DNA of 64,000 nucleotides from Aeromonas enteropelogenes. Its GTDB lineage: Bacteria; Pseudomonadota; Gammaproteobacteria; Enterobacterales; Aeromonadaceae. The translations under genes and the position numbers were made by a program. Shown one piece after another: positions 39,176-48,985 of this stretch. The stretch spans positions 1 through 64,000 of the forward strand of contig NZ_CDCG01000018.1 of the NCBI RefSeq assembly GCF_000819845.1, given 5' to 3'. The notes beneath the pieces are model-generated. The model had not been told where the DNA came from. It worked only from the letters and a program-made list of their open reading frames with translations, and ran no database searches. Position 1 is the first letter of the stretch. The number at the start of each line of letters is the position of its first letter.

Positions 39176-39931
39176 TTACTTGGCCGCGCCAGCGATGATC
39201 TGGGAGAAGTCGTCCACTTTCAGGGACGCACCACCCACCAGGCCACCGTCGATGTCCGGCTGACCGAACAGGTCGGCCGCGGTCGCGCCAGTCACGGAAC
39301 CACCGTACAGGATCTGTACCTTGGCAGCCACGTCTGCGTCAAAACCGGCCAGGTACTGACGGATGTGAGCGTGCACGGCCTGAGCGATTTCCGGGGTGGC
39401 AGTCTTGCCGGTGCCGATGGCCCATACCGGCTCGTAAGCGATGACGGCGTTGGCGAAGGAGGCGATACCGCAGCGGTCGATAACAGCCTTCAGCTGGGTC
39501 TCAACCACCTGGTTGGTGGTGCCGGCCTCGAACTGGGCCAGGGTCTCACCGATGCACAGAACCGGTACCAGACCGCCTTTCTGGATGGCTTCGTACTTGG
39601 CAGCAACCACGTCGTCGGTCTCTGCGTGCAGGGTGCGACGCTCGCTATGGCCGACCAGGGAGTAGGTGCAACCGAAGGCTTTGAGCATGGAGGGGGCGTT
39701 TTCGCCGGTGAAGGCACCAGACTCGTGCACGTCAGCGTTCTGGGCGCCATAGGCGATCTTGGTGCCGGCAGTCAGCTGCTCAACCATACCCAAAAAGATA
39801 ACAGGGGGGCAGACGGCGACTTGAACAGAAGGATGAGCGGCAGCCGCCGGGGTCAGTCCTTTGATCAGTGCTTCGACGGAAGCCTTGGTGCCGTTCAGTT
39901 TCCAGTTACCCATTACCAGGTGCTGTCTCAT
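39176..39931 (-). CDS. tpiA: Triosephosphate isomerase
   Basis: TIM interconverts dihydroxyacetone phosphate and glyceraldehyde 3-phosphate. It has 251 residues. The N-terminal GNWKLNGTKAS holds the catalytic lysine, LVGHSERR the catalytic histidine, VIAYEPVWAIGTGKTATPE the catalytic glutamate and flexible loop 6, and LYGGSVTG the phosphate site. The start has an AGGAG site. It pairs with pfkA as neighbouring glycolytic genes. A Cra-like half site and an inverted repeat lie about 100 bases upstream. Confidence 0.98.
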   Translation of the reverse strand: MRQHLVMGNWKLNGTKASVEALIKGLTPAAAAHPSVQVAVCPPVIFLGMVEQLTAGTKIAYGAQNADVHESGAFTGENAPSMLKAFGCTYSLVGHSERRTLHAETDDVVAAKYEAIQKGGLVPVLCIGETLAQFEAGTTNQVVETQLKAVIDRCGIASFANAVIAYEPVWAIGTGKTATPEIAQAVHAHIRQYLAGFDADVAAKVQILYGGSVTGATAADLFGQPDIDGGLVGGASLKVDDFSQIIAGAAK

Positions 39932-40030
39932 CTTCTATATCTCCTAGGCATTTGATTGCGCGACATTATATGAATTGAACCGAGCCCAAGATAGCTGACC
40001 CGGCGGCAAATGACGTAATTTTTTTTCGCT

Positions 40031-40060
40031 TTCCTGATCCAAATCAGGAATGAAACGCTT
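40031..40060. promoter_or_regulatory. Inverted repeat and Cra-like site upstream of tpiA
   Basis: TTCCTGAT-CCAA-ATCAGGAA (40031-40050) is a perfect 8-bp inverted repeat. It is followed at once by TGAAACGCTT, which fits the Cra (FruR) half-site TGAAWCGNTW. Cra controls pfkA and tpiA in E. coli, but here the assignment is tentative. Confidence 0.35.
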
Positions 40061-40066
40061 GATCGC

Positions 40067-40852
40067 TCATTCGTTAACCTGCCCCCGCAAGCGTGCCCAC
40101 CATACCCCAATCCATTCGTGAATGGCAGCCTCGGAATACATCAGATAACGCCCCTTGGGCAGATAACTATAGAGAGGCTGGGGCTCCTGGCTCTGCTTGG
40201 CGGTGTAATCGGTGGGGGCCGGCACGGCATTGAGTCCCTGTCCCTGATAGAGGGCCATGGCGCGGGGAAGATGGGTGGCTGAACTCACCAGTGCGACCCG
40301 TTTTCCCTTGAGATGGCGGCTGATACTGACTGCTTCATCATGAGTATCTTTGTTGTTTTCAAACAACGTGATCCGTGTACGCGGTATGCCGAGGCTCTGT
40401 GCCATGCGGGCATTGACCTCGGCGTTGGAGAGGGGATCCCCCGACACATAGCCTGAGAAGATCAGCTCGGCATCGGGATAGGCCTGGGCCAGGCGTACTC
40501 CTTCCAGAGTGCGGGCCAGGGCAATGTTGTTCTGCCAGGAGCGCTCGGGGATCGCCGGATCGCTGACATGACCGTTACCCAGTACCACGATGGCCTGGAT
40601 GTCCGGATGCTGGCTCACCTCGAAGGGGGGGAAGGTCTGCTCCAGCGGGCGGGCCAGCTCATAGCTTATTGGGCGCGAGCCCATCAGGGCGACGATGAGC
40701 AGGGAGAGGGTTGCCAGCAGCTTGCCGGTTTTCTGAAAGCGTGTGAACCAGAGCAGCAGCAGGGCCAGCAGCAACAAGGAGAGAGAAAAGGGGAGCGGCA
40801 TCAGCAGCTGGCCAAGCCACTTCTTGATGGCAAAAAAGTTGAGCGCAAACAC
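40067..40852 (-). CDS. elyC: ElyC-type DUF218 envelope protein
   Basis: E. coli ElyC (YcbC) supports lipid II carrier metabolism and envelope integrity. The 261-residue protein has two N-terminal membrane segments (LMPLPFSLSLLLLALLLLWF and LLATLSLLIVALMGS), then the periplasmic DUF218 domain with IQAIVVLGNGHVSDP, EGVRLAQAYPDAELIFSGY, NKDTHDEAVSISRHLKGKRVALVSSATHLPRAMALYQGQG. It diverges from cmoM by 63 bases. elyC-cmoM-mukFEB is the E. coli order. Confidence 0.92.
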   Translation of the reverse strand: MFALNFFAIKKWLGQLLMPLPFSLSLLLLALLLLWFTRFQKTGKLLATLSLLIVALMGSRPISYELARPLEQTFPPFEVSQHPDIQAIVVLGNGHVSDPAIPERSWQNNIALARTLEGVRLAQAYPDAELIFSGYVSGDPLSNAEVNARMAQSLGIPRTRITLFENNKDTHDEAVSISRHLKGKRVALVSSATHLPRAMALYQGQGLNAVPAPTDYTAKQSQEPQPLYSYLPKGRYLMYSEAAIHEWIGVWWARLRGQVNE

Positions 40853-40915
40853 GGCACTATCGTCCTTGAGTTTTCAGCAAATTCGGGATGTGACAGAATA
40901 CCTTCCTTTTTTTGT

Positions 40916-41713
40916 ATGGCCAGAGTTGAGTTTCTCTTGAAGCAAGATCAGAGTTTTGACGGTCGCGCCGACAAGTTCGCCCGCAATATTTATGACTCCA
41001 CCAAGGGGCGCATTCGTACCACTATCGTCTGGAGTGACATCGAGGCCTGTCTGGCCCGTCTTGGCAACCGGCCCCTGCGCATCCTGGATGCGGGGGGCGG
41101 ATTTGGCTACTTTGCCCAGAAGTTGGCGGCCATGGGCCATCAGGTGGAATTGTGCGATCTCTCCGCCGAGATGCTGGCGCTGGCCCGCAGCCAGATCGCC
41201 GAGAAGGGGCTGGAAGACAGAATCCGTCTCATCCATTGTCCCATTCAGGATCTGAAGCAACACGTGACCGGCACCTTCGATCTGGTGCTCTGTCACGCGG
41301 TGCTGGAGTGGCTCGCCGAGCCGCGCCAGACCTTGCTCGGTCTGTTCCCTTTCGTCAATGCCGGGGGCATACTGTCGCTGCTTTTTTACAACCGCCATGG
41401 CCTTCTGTTTCAGAGCTTGGTGGTGGGCAACTTTGACTATGTGCGCCTGGGTCTTCGCAAGAAGCGCCAGACTGCCCTGACCCCCACCAATCCCCAGCTG
41501 CCGGAGCAGGTCTATGACTGGATTGGGCGGGGTGGGCTCAAGATAATCGGCAAGACCGGGGTGCGGGTGATCCACGACTACATGCGCCACAAGCAGGATC
41601 AGGTGGAAAAATTCGACGATCTGCTGGCCATGGAGCAACAATATTGCCGCCAGGAACCGTTCGTTGCCCTGGGGCGCTATATCCACGTGATGGCGCAGAA
41701 ACCCGCTGGCTGA
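40916..41713 (+). CDS. cmoM: CmoM, tRNA 5-carboxymethoxyuridine methyltransferase
   Basis: CmoM (SmtA) methylates cmo5U34 of some tRNAs with SAM. The protein shows the methyltransferase motif I ILDAGGGFGYFAQKLAAMGH, then CDLSAEMLALARSQ and LVLCHAVLEWLAEPRQTLLGLFPFVNAGGILSLLFYNRHGLL, matching the family. The ATG at 40916 has no clear ribosome site. TTG at 40937 would remove seven residues and is a possible alternative. It lies immediately upstream of mukFEB, in the same direction, 76 bases from mukF. Confidence 0.93.
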   Translation: MARVEFLLKQDQSFDGRADKFARNIYDSTKGRIRTTIVWSDIEACLARLGNRPLRILDAGGGFGYFAQKLAAMGHQVELCDLSAEMLALARSQIAEKGLEDRIRLIHCPIQDLKQHVTGTFDLVLCHAVLEWLAEPRQTLLGLFPFVNAGGILSLLFYNRHGLLFQSLVVGNFDYVRLGLRKKRQTALTPTNPQLPEQVYDWIGRGGLKIIGKTGVRVIHDYMRHKQDQVEKFDDLLAMEQQYCRQEPFVALGRYIHVMAQKPAG

Positions 41714-41789
41714 GCCCCTTTTTTCGATGCTACCGGATGTAGCCGCGCGCAAGGCTTTGCGCCCAATACAACAACGAGATGACAACGTC

Positions 41790-43109
41790 ATGATGAGTAC
41801 ATCCCGTACCCTGCCAGAGATGGTGGGATGGGTCAGGCAGGAGGGGCTGGCGTTGAGCCTGCCCACCGACCGGCTGGCCTTTCTGATTGCAATCAAGACC
41901 CTGTCCGAAGATGAGTCGGATCTGTCGGAGGCGGCGTTGCACGACGCCTTTGGCTACGTCAGCAGTGCTTTTGGCCAGATGGACGAGACCCTCACCGGCC
42001 GCGCCAACAACGCCATCAACGATCTCATTCGCCAGCAGTTGCTGTCGCGCTTCAACACCGACATGGTGGCGGGGGAGAGCCTCTATCGCCTGTCGCGCCT
42101 TGGCATGAGCATCGTCGATTTCTTCCTGGATCAGCGTCAGGTTGACTCCATCAAGCTCTCCATTTTGCTCGAACACCTGGCGGCCGAGCTCGATACCGCC
42201 CGCAAGGCGGCGCTCGAGACCAACACCCGCGAGCAGTGGGATGCCGAGGTGTTGCCGCGCCTCACCTTCTCCCTGGAGGAGACCCTGGGGCGCATCGATC
42301 TCACCCAGCGCGCCATGGATGAGCAGCAGAATCAGGTCAAAAACGAGATCGCGGCCCTGCTGACCCAGAACTGGGTCGATGCCATCCATAGCTGCGAGAA
42401 GCTGCTGCACGAGACCGGCCAGACCCTGCGCGAGTTGCAGGATACCCTGGACGCCGCCGGCCACCGTCTGCAGGCGGGGCTCCTCAACATTCAGGAAGCC
42501 GCCCAGGGGCGCGAGGATCTGTTCCACGTCGAGGAGCTGACTCACGCCTTGCAAGGACGGCTCGACGTCATCACCTCCTGGGGCCAGCAGTGCATCGAGC
42601 TGTGGGCCCGCTACGACAGGCATGTCCACAAGTTCATCCGCAACGCCATCGACATGGACAAGAACCGTGCCTTCAGCCAGCGGCTGCGCGAATCCATCCG
42701 CAACTTCGATCAGCACAACTGGCAGTTGCGGGTGGCCGAAGAGCCGCGTTTGCTGGAGCTGCGCGACGAAACCATCGCCATCCACGATGAGGAGGTGACC
42801 GGCGAAGTGCCCCTCGAGATGGAATACATGGAGATGGTGGACATCAACCAGGAGCTGGCCGAGCGTATCGAGCGCTACCTGGCCCGCTATCCCGAGCAGG
42901 GTCAGCAGCTGGATTTGGCCGACGTGCTGCGGGAATACCTGCTGGACTACCCGGCCCACGCCCACTTCGACGTGGCGCGTCTTCTGATTGACCAGGCCGT
43001 GCGCCTGGGCCATGCCAGCGGCGAGCGCGAGCTGCATCGCCAACCTGCATGGAAACCCATTAACCAAGCTGGATCCAAGGTTCAGGCCTATGTCATTGAT
43101 CAATACTGA
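41790..43109 (+). CDS. mukF: MukF, kleisin subunit of the MukBEF condensin
   Basis: MukF bridges the two MukB heads and binds MukE. It has 439 residues, near the family length. N-terminal winged helix: [33 protein letters not shown] middle helical bundle includes [17 protein letters not shown] [24 protein letters not shown]. The C-terminal MukB-binding domain ends [38 protein letters not shown]. Two adjacent ATGs (41790, 41793) are possible starts. It overlaps mukE by 20 bases. Confidence 0.96.
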   Translation: MMSTSRTLPEMVGWVRQEGLALSLPTDRLAFLIAIKTLSEDESDLSEAALHDAFGYVSSAFGQMDETLTGRANNAINDLIRQQLLSRFNTDMVAGESLYRLSRLGMSIVDFFLDQRQVDSIKLSILLEHLAAELDTARKAALETNTREQWDAEVLPRLTFSLEETLGRIDLTQRAMDEQQNQVKNEIAALLTQNWVDAIHSCEKLLHETGQTLRELQDTLDAAGHRLQAGLLNIQEAAQGREDLFHVEELTHALQGRLDVITSWGQQCIELWARYDRHVHKFIRNAIDMDKNRAFSQRLRESIRNFDQHNWQLRVAEEPRLLELRDETIAIHDEEVTGEVPLEMEYMEMVDINQELAERIERYLARYPEQGQQLDLADVLREYLLDYPAHAHFDVARLLIDQAVRLGHASGERELHRQPAWKPINQAGSKVQAYVIDQY

Positions 43110-43809
43110 GTTTCCCTTGCCGCTGCGGCTCGCAGAGGCCATTGCCAACCCCTTGTTTCCGCGCATCGACACCGCCCTGCGCTCCGGCCGTCACATCAGT
43201 GCCGACGAGTTCGAACAGCACTCGGCGCTGGTGGAGTATCACCAGGAGCTCGAGATCTTCTACGGCCGCTATCAGGTCGAACTCATCAAGGCGCCGGAAG
43301 GCTTCTTTTACCTGCGCCCGCGCCCCAGTGCCGACATCGGCACCACAGTGCTCTCCGAGCTCGATATGCTGGTGGGCAAGGTGCTTTGCTACCTCTACCT
43401 GAGCCCTGATCGTCTCGCCTCGGAAGGGGTGTTTGCCATGTCCGAGCTGCAGGAGGAGGTGCTGAGCCTCGCCGACGAGAAACAGCTGCTGCGCATGGTC
43501 AACAGCCGCTCCGGCGGTACCGATCTCGACAAGAAGAAGCTCTTGGAGAAGATCCGTACTTCCATGCGCCGTCTGCGCCGCCTTGGCATGATCACCGCCC
43601 TTGGCAACGGGGATAAATTCCGGGTCAACGAATCTGTATTCCGTTTCGCCGCCGATGTGCGTTCCGATGAGGATCCGCGCGCGGTGCAGCTGCGGATGAT
43701 CCAGGAAGGGGAGGCCATCTTCCACGACGACGAAATGCCGAGCAGCGACTCGCTGTTTGACGATATCGAGGCGGACCTCGATGAAGAACAACTGGATCTG
43801 GAGGTATAA
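43090..43809 (+). CDS. mukE: MukE, condensin subunit
   Basis: MukE binds MukF as a dimer and completes the MukBEF complex. It has 239 residues: [26 protein letters not shown], then [44 protein letters not shown] and [13 protein letters not shown] as family blocks. The C-terminus is acidic ([17 protein letters not shown]). The ATG at 43090 begins inside the end of mukF, so translation is coupled. A longer frame upstream exists, but it lies wholly within mukF. Confidence 0.96.
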   Translation: MSLINTEFPLPLRLAEAIANPLFPRIDTALRSGRHISADEFEQHSALVEYHQELEIFYGRYQVELIKAPEGFFYLRPRPSADIGTTVLSELDMLVGKVLCYLYLSPDRLASEGVFAMSELQEEVLSLADEKQLLRMVNSRSGGTDLDKKKLLEKIRTSMRRLRRLGMITALGNGDKFRVNESVFRFAADVRSDEDPRAVQLRMIQEGEAIFHDDEMPSSDSLFDDIEADLDEEQLDLEV

Positions 43810-43812
43810 AAG

Positions 43813-46800
43813 GTGCGAGGAAAGTTCAAATCCCTGACCATGGTCAACTGGAACGGCTTCTTCGCCCGGACCTTCGATCTCGACCAGCTGGTCACCACCC
43901 TCTCCGGCGGCAACGGTGCGGGCAAGTCCACCACCATGGCGGCCTTTATCGCGGCCCTCATCCCCGACCAGTCCCTGCTCCACTTCCGCAACACCACGGA
44001 AGCAGGCTCATCCAGCGCGTCCCGTGACAAGGGGCTCTACGGCAAGCTGCAGCGCGGTCACTGCTACTCGGTGCTGGAAGTGATGAACAGCCGCGAGCAG
44101 CGGATCTGGGTCGGCGTGCACCTGGAGCAGGTGGCCAACCGTGACAACAAGGTCAACATCACCCCGTTTGCACTGGTGGATGTGCCGGAGAATCTGGCGC
44201 CCACCGATCTGCTGCTGGAGAAGCTCGACGACGGCAAGGGCCGGGTACGTGCCTTCGCCGATCTGAAAGGGGCGGCGGCCGAGCTTGGCGCCATCAAGGT
44301 CGCCAAGTTCAATACGGTGACCGACTATCACAACTTCATGTTCGAGTTCGGCATCACCCCGAAGAAGCTGCGTGATCAAAAAGATCGCGGCAAGTTCTAC
44401 CGTCTGATCGAGGCCTCCCTCTACGGCGGTATCTCTTCGTCCATCAGCCGCTCCTTGCGCGAATACCTGCTGCCGGAAAACTCCGGGGTGCGCAAGGCGT
44501 TCCAGGACATGGAGGCGGCCATCTACGAGAACCGCCGCACCCTTGAGGCTATTAAAGAGACTCAGGGTCAGCGGGATCTGTTCAAGAACCTCATTACCGA
44601 GACCACCCACTATGTGGCGGCGGATTACGTGCGCAACGCCGCCGAGAAGAACCGCCTCTCCGAGCTGGCCCTCAAGGCCCGCCAGGAGCTTGCCGGCAAG
44701 CGCCGCCTGCTGGCCGAAGAGAAGCAGCGTGCCATCTATCTGGCCGACGAGGTGGAGCAGCTCACCAACCGCGAGAAGCTGCTGACCGACGAGCTGGAGT
44801 CCGCCGCCGAGCACTTGGCCAAGGTGCTGGCCGCCGTGGCACTGCAAAAAAAGATCGAGATGTATCGCGCCGATCTGGCGGATCTCTCTGACAAACTCGA
44901 ACAGCAGCAGGCGGTAGTGGAAGAGATCCACGGCCAGTTGCTGGAGGTGGAAGAGCGCAAGGAGCTGGCCCAGGCAGAAGTAGACAGCCTCAAGACCCAG
45001 CTGGCCGACTATCAGCAGGCGCTGGATATCCAGCAGACCCGCGCCATCCAGTACCGTCAGGCGGTGCAGGCGCTGGAAAACGCCCGCGAGCAGTGCGAGC
45101 TGCCGGGGCTGACCGCCGAACAGGCGAGCGACACCCTGCACCAGTTCCGCGCCGCCGAGCAGAGCCTCACCAGCCGGGTGCTGGGGGCCGAGCAGCAGCT
45201 GGCGCTGGCCAAGGCGGCGGTGGCCGAGCACGAAGCTGCGCTGGCGCTGCTTTTGAGCATCGCCCCCGAGACAGTGCGCGAGGCCGCCTGGCCCACCGCA
45301 CAGGCGCTGCTCAAGCGTCACATCGAAGACAAGGCTCGCATCGCCCAGGGGCAGGGGCTGCGCGCCGCGCTGGCTCGCCTCGAGAAAGAGAGCGAAAGCC
45401 AGAAGAGTCTCTTCAAGCTGCGTGACGAGCTGCAGCAGGCCTCTGGCCAGCTGATTGCCAGCAGCGATGAGCTGGAGATCTTCCTCGAAGCCCAGCGCAC
45501 CCGTCAGGAGGAGCTGGCCGAGCAACAGGCCGAGGTCAATCAGCGCCGTGCCAGCCTCGAGCATCAGGGCACTCAGCTTGGCCGCGATATCGCGGAGCTC
45601 ACCAAGCTGGCCCCGCGCTGGCTGAAATCCTTCGAAAAACTTGAGCAGCTGCGCGAGCAGAGTGGGCTGCCGCTCGCCACCGCCGAAGAACTTTCTTCCG
45701 GCATGCAGAGCGTGCTCGACAAGGAGCGCGAGTTCGAGCAGGAGAGCAACCGTATCGCGGCGCAGAAACAGGCGCTGGAGCTGCAAATTCGCAACCTGCA
45801 GCTGGGGGCCGGTGAGGCGGATCCCCGTCTTGCCCGCATCGCCGAACAGGTGGGGGGCGTGCTGCTCTCCGATGTCTATGACGACATCTCCATCGACGAT
45901 GCCCCTTACTACTCCGCCCTCTACGGCCCGGCTCGCAACGCCCTGGTGGTGCTCGACCTGGAAGGCGCCATCGAGCGGCTGAAAAAGCTGGAAGATTGCC
46001 CGGAGGATATCTACCTCATTCAGGGCAACCCCGACTCCTTTGACGAGGATCTGGTGGAAGCGGACGAGCTGGGTGACGCCGTGTTGGTGCGCACCAGCAA
46101 GCGTCAGGTGCGCTTCTCCCGCTACCCCGAGCTGCCGCTGTTTGGCCGCGCCGCCCGGGAAAAACGGATCGAACAGCTCGACCTTGAGCGCGAAGAGCTT
46201 ATCGAGGGTTACGCCAAGGCCGCCTTCGAGCAGCAGAAGTACCACCGCCTCTACGGTCACTTCCGCGACTTTATCGGCCAGCATCTGGATATCGCCTTCC
46301 GCCCCGACCCGGAAGCGGAAGTGCAGGCCAAACAGGCCGAGCAGCGCAAGCTGCAAGAGACCATCGCCGAGTGCAACAAGCAGCTGACAGAGGCCAAAGC
46401 GGCCGCCGCCCAGCTGACCCGCCATATCCAGCTGGTGCAGGGGATGCTGCCCTTTGCCCACCTGTTTGCCGAGACAGAGCTGGCTGCCCGCCTCGAGGCG
46501 GCTCACGCCGACGTGGAAGCGTTGAAACAGGCCGAAGCCTTTATCGCCAAGCACGGCAAGTCGCTCGAGAAGCTGGAAACCATGGTGCAGGTGCTGCGTC
46601 AGGATCCGCAGGATCTGGCCGCGTTGCAGGCGGCCTACGATGAGGTGAGCGACCTGCTGGCCGAGCAGAAGCGCCGTTGCTACGCCCTCGATCAGCTGGT
46701 GGCCCGCCTGCCGCACTTTGCCTATCAGGATGCGCAGGACCTGCTGGGCAAAGCCTCCGAGATGAGCGAGCGACTCAAAGAGAAGCTCAAGGCGGCTGAG

Positions 46801-48240
46801 CTTGCGGCCCGCACCGCTGGCGAGCAGCACAAGCAGATTGCCCAGCGCCACACCGAGGCGTTGCAGCTGCGCACCGCGCTCAACTCCAGCGTCGAGGCCA
46901 AGCGCCAGACCCTGACCGAGTTCGAGCAGGAGCTGGCGGCCATGGGGCTGACCCTCTCTGACGACATGGAAGAGAAGGCGCGCGCCCACAAGAAAGAGAT
47001 CGAAGAGCTGCTGATCCGCACCCGTTCCCGTCGCACCAGCGCCGAGGCCCAGCTGCAGGTGACCAAGCGCGAGATCGAATCTCTCGGCGGTCGTCTCAAG
47101 CTCGAAGGTAAGGATTACTACGGTGCCCGTAAATCCCTGGTGGGTCACAAGGCGAGCTGGTCGCGGGTGGTGCGGCTGGCGCGGGAGACCGACGTCGAGA
47201 AGCGCCTCAACAAGCGCGAGCTGGCTTATTTGGACAGCGACGAGCTGCGCTCCATGTCGGACAAGGCCCTCGGCGCCCTGCGGGTGGCGGTGGCCCACGA
47301 CGAGGCCCTGCGCGATGCGCTGCGACTGTCGGAGGGCAACCGCAGCACCGAGCAGAAGGTGGCCTTCTACGTGCAGGTCTACCGTTACCTCAAAGATCGC
47401 ATTCGCAACGACATCATCCGCTCCGATGATCCGGTCGAGGCGATCGAGGAGATGGAGATCGAGCTGGCCCGTCTTGCCGACGAGCTCAAGCAGCGGGAAA
47501 CCCATCTGTCGCTCTCCTCCCACGAGGTGGCGGCCAAGATCACCAACATCATCCGTCGCGAGCAGAACCGCATCCGGGTACTCAACCAGGGCTTGCAGAA
47601 CATCGCCTTCGGTCTGGTGCGCGGGGTGCGCCTCAACGTCAATATCCGCGAGGCCCACACCCGTCTGCTGACGGCGCTGGCAGACCAAACCGCCATGCAC
47701 AACGATCTGTTTGCCGACAAGGAGCTCAGCTTCTCCGAGGCGATGGCCAAGCTGTTCCAGCGCCTCAACCCGCAAGTGGAGCAGGGGGATCGCAGCTATC
47801 AGGTGATGGGCGACGTGCTGCTCGACTATCGCAACTACCTAGAGCTGGAGATCGAGGTGCAGCGCGGTGCCGATGGATGGCTGCGGGCCGAGAGCGGTGC
47901 GCTCTCCACCGGCGAGGCGATCGGTACCGGTCAGGCCATCCTCTTGATGGTGCTGATCAGCTGGGAGGAGGAGTCCCGCCGTCTGCGCGGCAAGGACATC
48001 GCCCCCTGCCGCCTGTTGTTCCTCGACGAAGCGGCGCGGCTTGATGGCAAATCCATCGCCACCCTGTTCGAGCTGTGCGAGCGGCAGGATATGCAGCTGC
48101 TTATCGCGGCGCCGGAGAACATCAGCCCCGAGAAGGGCACCACCTACAAGCTCATCCGTAAAGTGCAAGGCAAGCACGAACACGTGCATGTGGTGGGACT
48201 GCGCGGCTTCGGCTTTAGCGATGACAAGCTTATCGCCTGA
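43813..48240 (+). CDS. mukB: MukB, SMC-like chromosome partition protein
   Basis: MukB is the ATPase and DNA-entrapping subunit of the MukBEF condensin. It has 1475 residues (E. coli 1486). Walker A is GGNGAGKST at 32-40. Long coiled coils follow, broken by the hinge near residues 665-790 (GVLLSDVYDDISIDDAPYYSALYGPARNALVV). The C-terminal head has the signature LSTGEAIGTGQAILLM and Walker B LLFLDEAARLDG. It starts with GTG three bases after mukE, with GGAGGT as ribosome site. A strong terminator ends the operon. Confidence 0.98.
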   Translation: MRGKFKSLTMVNWNGFFARTFDLDQLVTTLSGGNGAGKSTTMAAFIAALIPDQSLLHFRNTTEAGSSSASRDKGLYGKLQRGHCYSVLEVMNSREQRIWVGVHLEQVANRDNKVNITPFALVDVPENLAPTDLLLEKLDDGKGRVRAFADLKGAAAELGAIKVAKFNTVTDYHNFMFEFGITPKKLRDQKDRGKFYRLIEASLYGGISSSISRSLREYLLPENSGVRKAFQDMEAAIYENRRTLEAIKETQGQRDLFKNLITETTHYVAADYVRNAAEKNRLSELALKARQELAGKRRLLAEEKQRAIYLADEVEQLTNREKLLTDELESAAEHLAKVLAAVALQKKIEMYRADLADLSDKLEQQQAVVEEIHGQLLEVEERKELAQAEVDSLKTQLADYQQALDIQQTRAIQYRQAVQALENAREQCELPGLTAEQASDTLHQFRAAEQSLTSRVLGAEQQLALAKAAVAEHEAALALLLSIAPETVREAAWPTAQALLKRHIEDKARIAQGQGLRAALARLEKESESQKSLFKLRDELQQASGQLIASSDELEIFLEAQRTRQEELAEQQAEVNQRRASLEHQGTQLGRDIAELTKLAPRWLKSFEKLEQLREQSGLPLATAEELSSGMQSVLDKEREFEQESNRIAAQKQALELQIRNLQLGAGEADPRLARIAEQVGGVLLSDVYDDISIDDAPYYSALYGPARNALVVLDLEGAIERLKKLEDCPEDIYLIQGNPDSFDEDLVEADELGDAVLVRTSKRQVRFSRYPELPLFGRAAREKRIEQLDLEREELIEGYAKAAFEQQKYHRLYGHFRDFIGQHLDIAFRPDPEAEVQAKQAEQRKLQETIAECNKQLTEAKAAAAQLTRHIQLVQGMLPFAHLFAETELAARLEAAHADVEALKQAEAFIAKHGKSLEKLETMVQVLRQDPQDLAALQAAYDEVSDLLAEQKRRCYALDQLVARLPHFAYQDAQDLLGKASEMSERLKEKLKAAELAARTAGEQHKQIAQRHTEALQLRTALNSSVEAKRQTLTEFEQELAAMGLTLSDDMEEKARAHKKEIEELLIRTRSRRTSAEAQLQVTKREIESLGGRLKLEGKDYYGARKSLVGHKASWSRVVRLARETDVEKRLNKRELAYLDSDELRSMSDKALGALRVAVAHDEALRDALRLSEGNRSTEQKVAFYVQVYRYLKDRIRNDIIRSDDPVEAIEEMEIELARLADELKQRETHLSLSSHEVAAKITNIIRREQNRIRVLNQGLQNIAFGLVRGVRLNVNIREAHTRLLTALADQTAMHNDLFADKELSFSEAMAKLFQRLNPQVEQGDRSYQVMGDVLLDYRNYLELEIEVQRGADGWLRAESGALSTGEAIGTGQAILLMVLISWEEESRRLRGKDIAPCRLLFLDEAARLDGKSIATLFELCERQDMQLLIAAPENISPEKGTTYKLIRKVQGKHEHVHVVGLRGFGFSDDKLIA

Positions 48241-48263
48241 CAAAGCCTGACGGGTGAATAAAC

Positions 48264-48292
48264 AAAACGGGAGGCTTGGCCTCCCGTTTTTT
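48264..48292 (+). terminator. mukFEB operon terminator
   Basis: Perfect 12-bp arms AAAACGGGAGGC/GCCTCCCGTTTT with loop TTG, followed by TTATGG. Confidence 0.92.
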
Positions 48293-48396
48293 ATGGAAAA
48301 TATGCGAAAGTGGGCGACTCGTGCGCGAAAGCCGCATTTTGGCAACGAAGCGCCAGCCTGCGAGTCGGGTGGCGCCATCAATATCGGGGAAACAGG

Positions 48397-48786
48397 ATGA
48401 AGAGGGGAGTGCAAAAAGGGCTGCTGTTATCGCTTAGTCTGCTGCTGGCAGCCTGCAGCAGCCAGCCTGATGCCGGTCGTAGCGGCGACTGGCAAGGTTA
48501 TACCGAGACGGGGCTCGCCTCCTACTACGCCGACCGCTACCACAACAAGCGCACCGCCAGCGGCGAGCGCTATCAAACCAATCTCAACACCGCCGCCCAT
48601 ATGACGCTGCCTTTTGGTTCCATGGTGCGGGTCACCAATCTCGCCAACGGCAGGAGCGTGGTGGTCAAAGTCAATGACAGAGGCGCCTTTAAGCGCGGGC
48701 GCATCATCGATCTCTCCCGCTCCGCGTTCAGCGCCATCGGCAATACGCGCGCTGGCCTTATCAAGGTAAAGATCGAGGTGATGTAG
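48397..48786 (+). CDS. Short RlpA-like lipoprotein (septal-ring lytic transglycosylase family)
   Basis: A 129-residue lipoprotein with a signal sequence MKRGVQKGLLLSLSLLLAAC ending in a lipobox (LAAC). The rest is a double-psi beta-barrel: GLASYYADRYHNKRTASGERYQ, LNTAAHMTLPFGSMVRVTNLANGRSVVVKVNDRGAFKRGRIIDLSRSAFSAIG. The SPOR domain of full-length RlpA is missing. The aspartate of NDRGAF and the other barrel residues are present. A ribosome site lies within GGGGAAACAGG. It sits just after mukB; E. coli has a different gene (ldtD) there. Confidence 0.85.
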   Translation: MKRGVQKGLLLSLSLLLAACSSQPDAGRSGDWQGYTETGLASYYADRYHNKRTASGERYQTNLNTAAHMTLPFGSMVRVTNLANGRSVVVKVNDRGAFKRGRIIDLSRSAFSAIGNTRAGLIKVKIEVM

Positions 48787-48985
48787 CGAGTGGCGTGAGC
48801 CCAAAAATGGCTCCGCCCCCTGCCTTTGACCAACTTTCTCCATTTCCCGTGGAGTTTACTGGCGCCGGTTATGTCAGTTTCGATGGCTCTCGGGTATCGT
48901 CCTGATGGGCTCGTTCTCTGACTGATAAAGAGGACGGAGTACCCGATACCGATTTTGATGATGTTTCTGGGATGGAGCAGAGTTG

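Noticed and set aside
44008..47775. 1255-codon open frame on the minus strand inside mukB
   Set aside because: It is a shadow of the GC-rich, coiled-coil-coding mukB frame. The translation is low-complexity and Leu/Gly/His-rich with no family features.
41790..48240. Reading the mukFEB genes as a Wadjet jetABC operon
   Set aside because: Lengths, motifs and the elyC-cmoM neighbourhood are those of the housekeeping MukBEF condensin; only the separate gene at 50619 resembles JetD.
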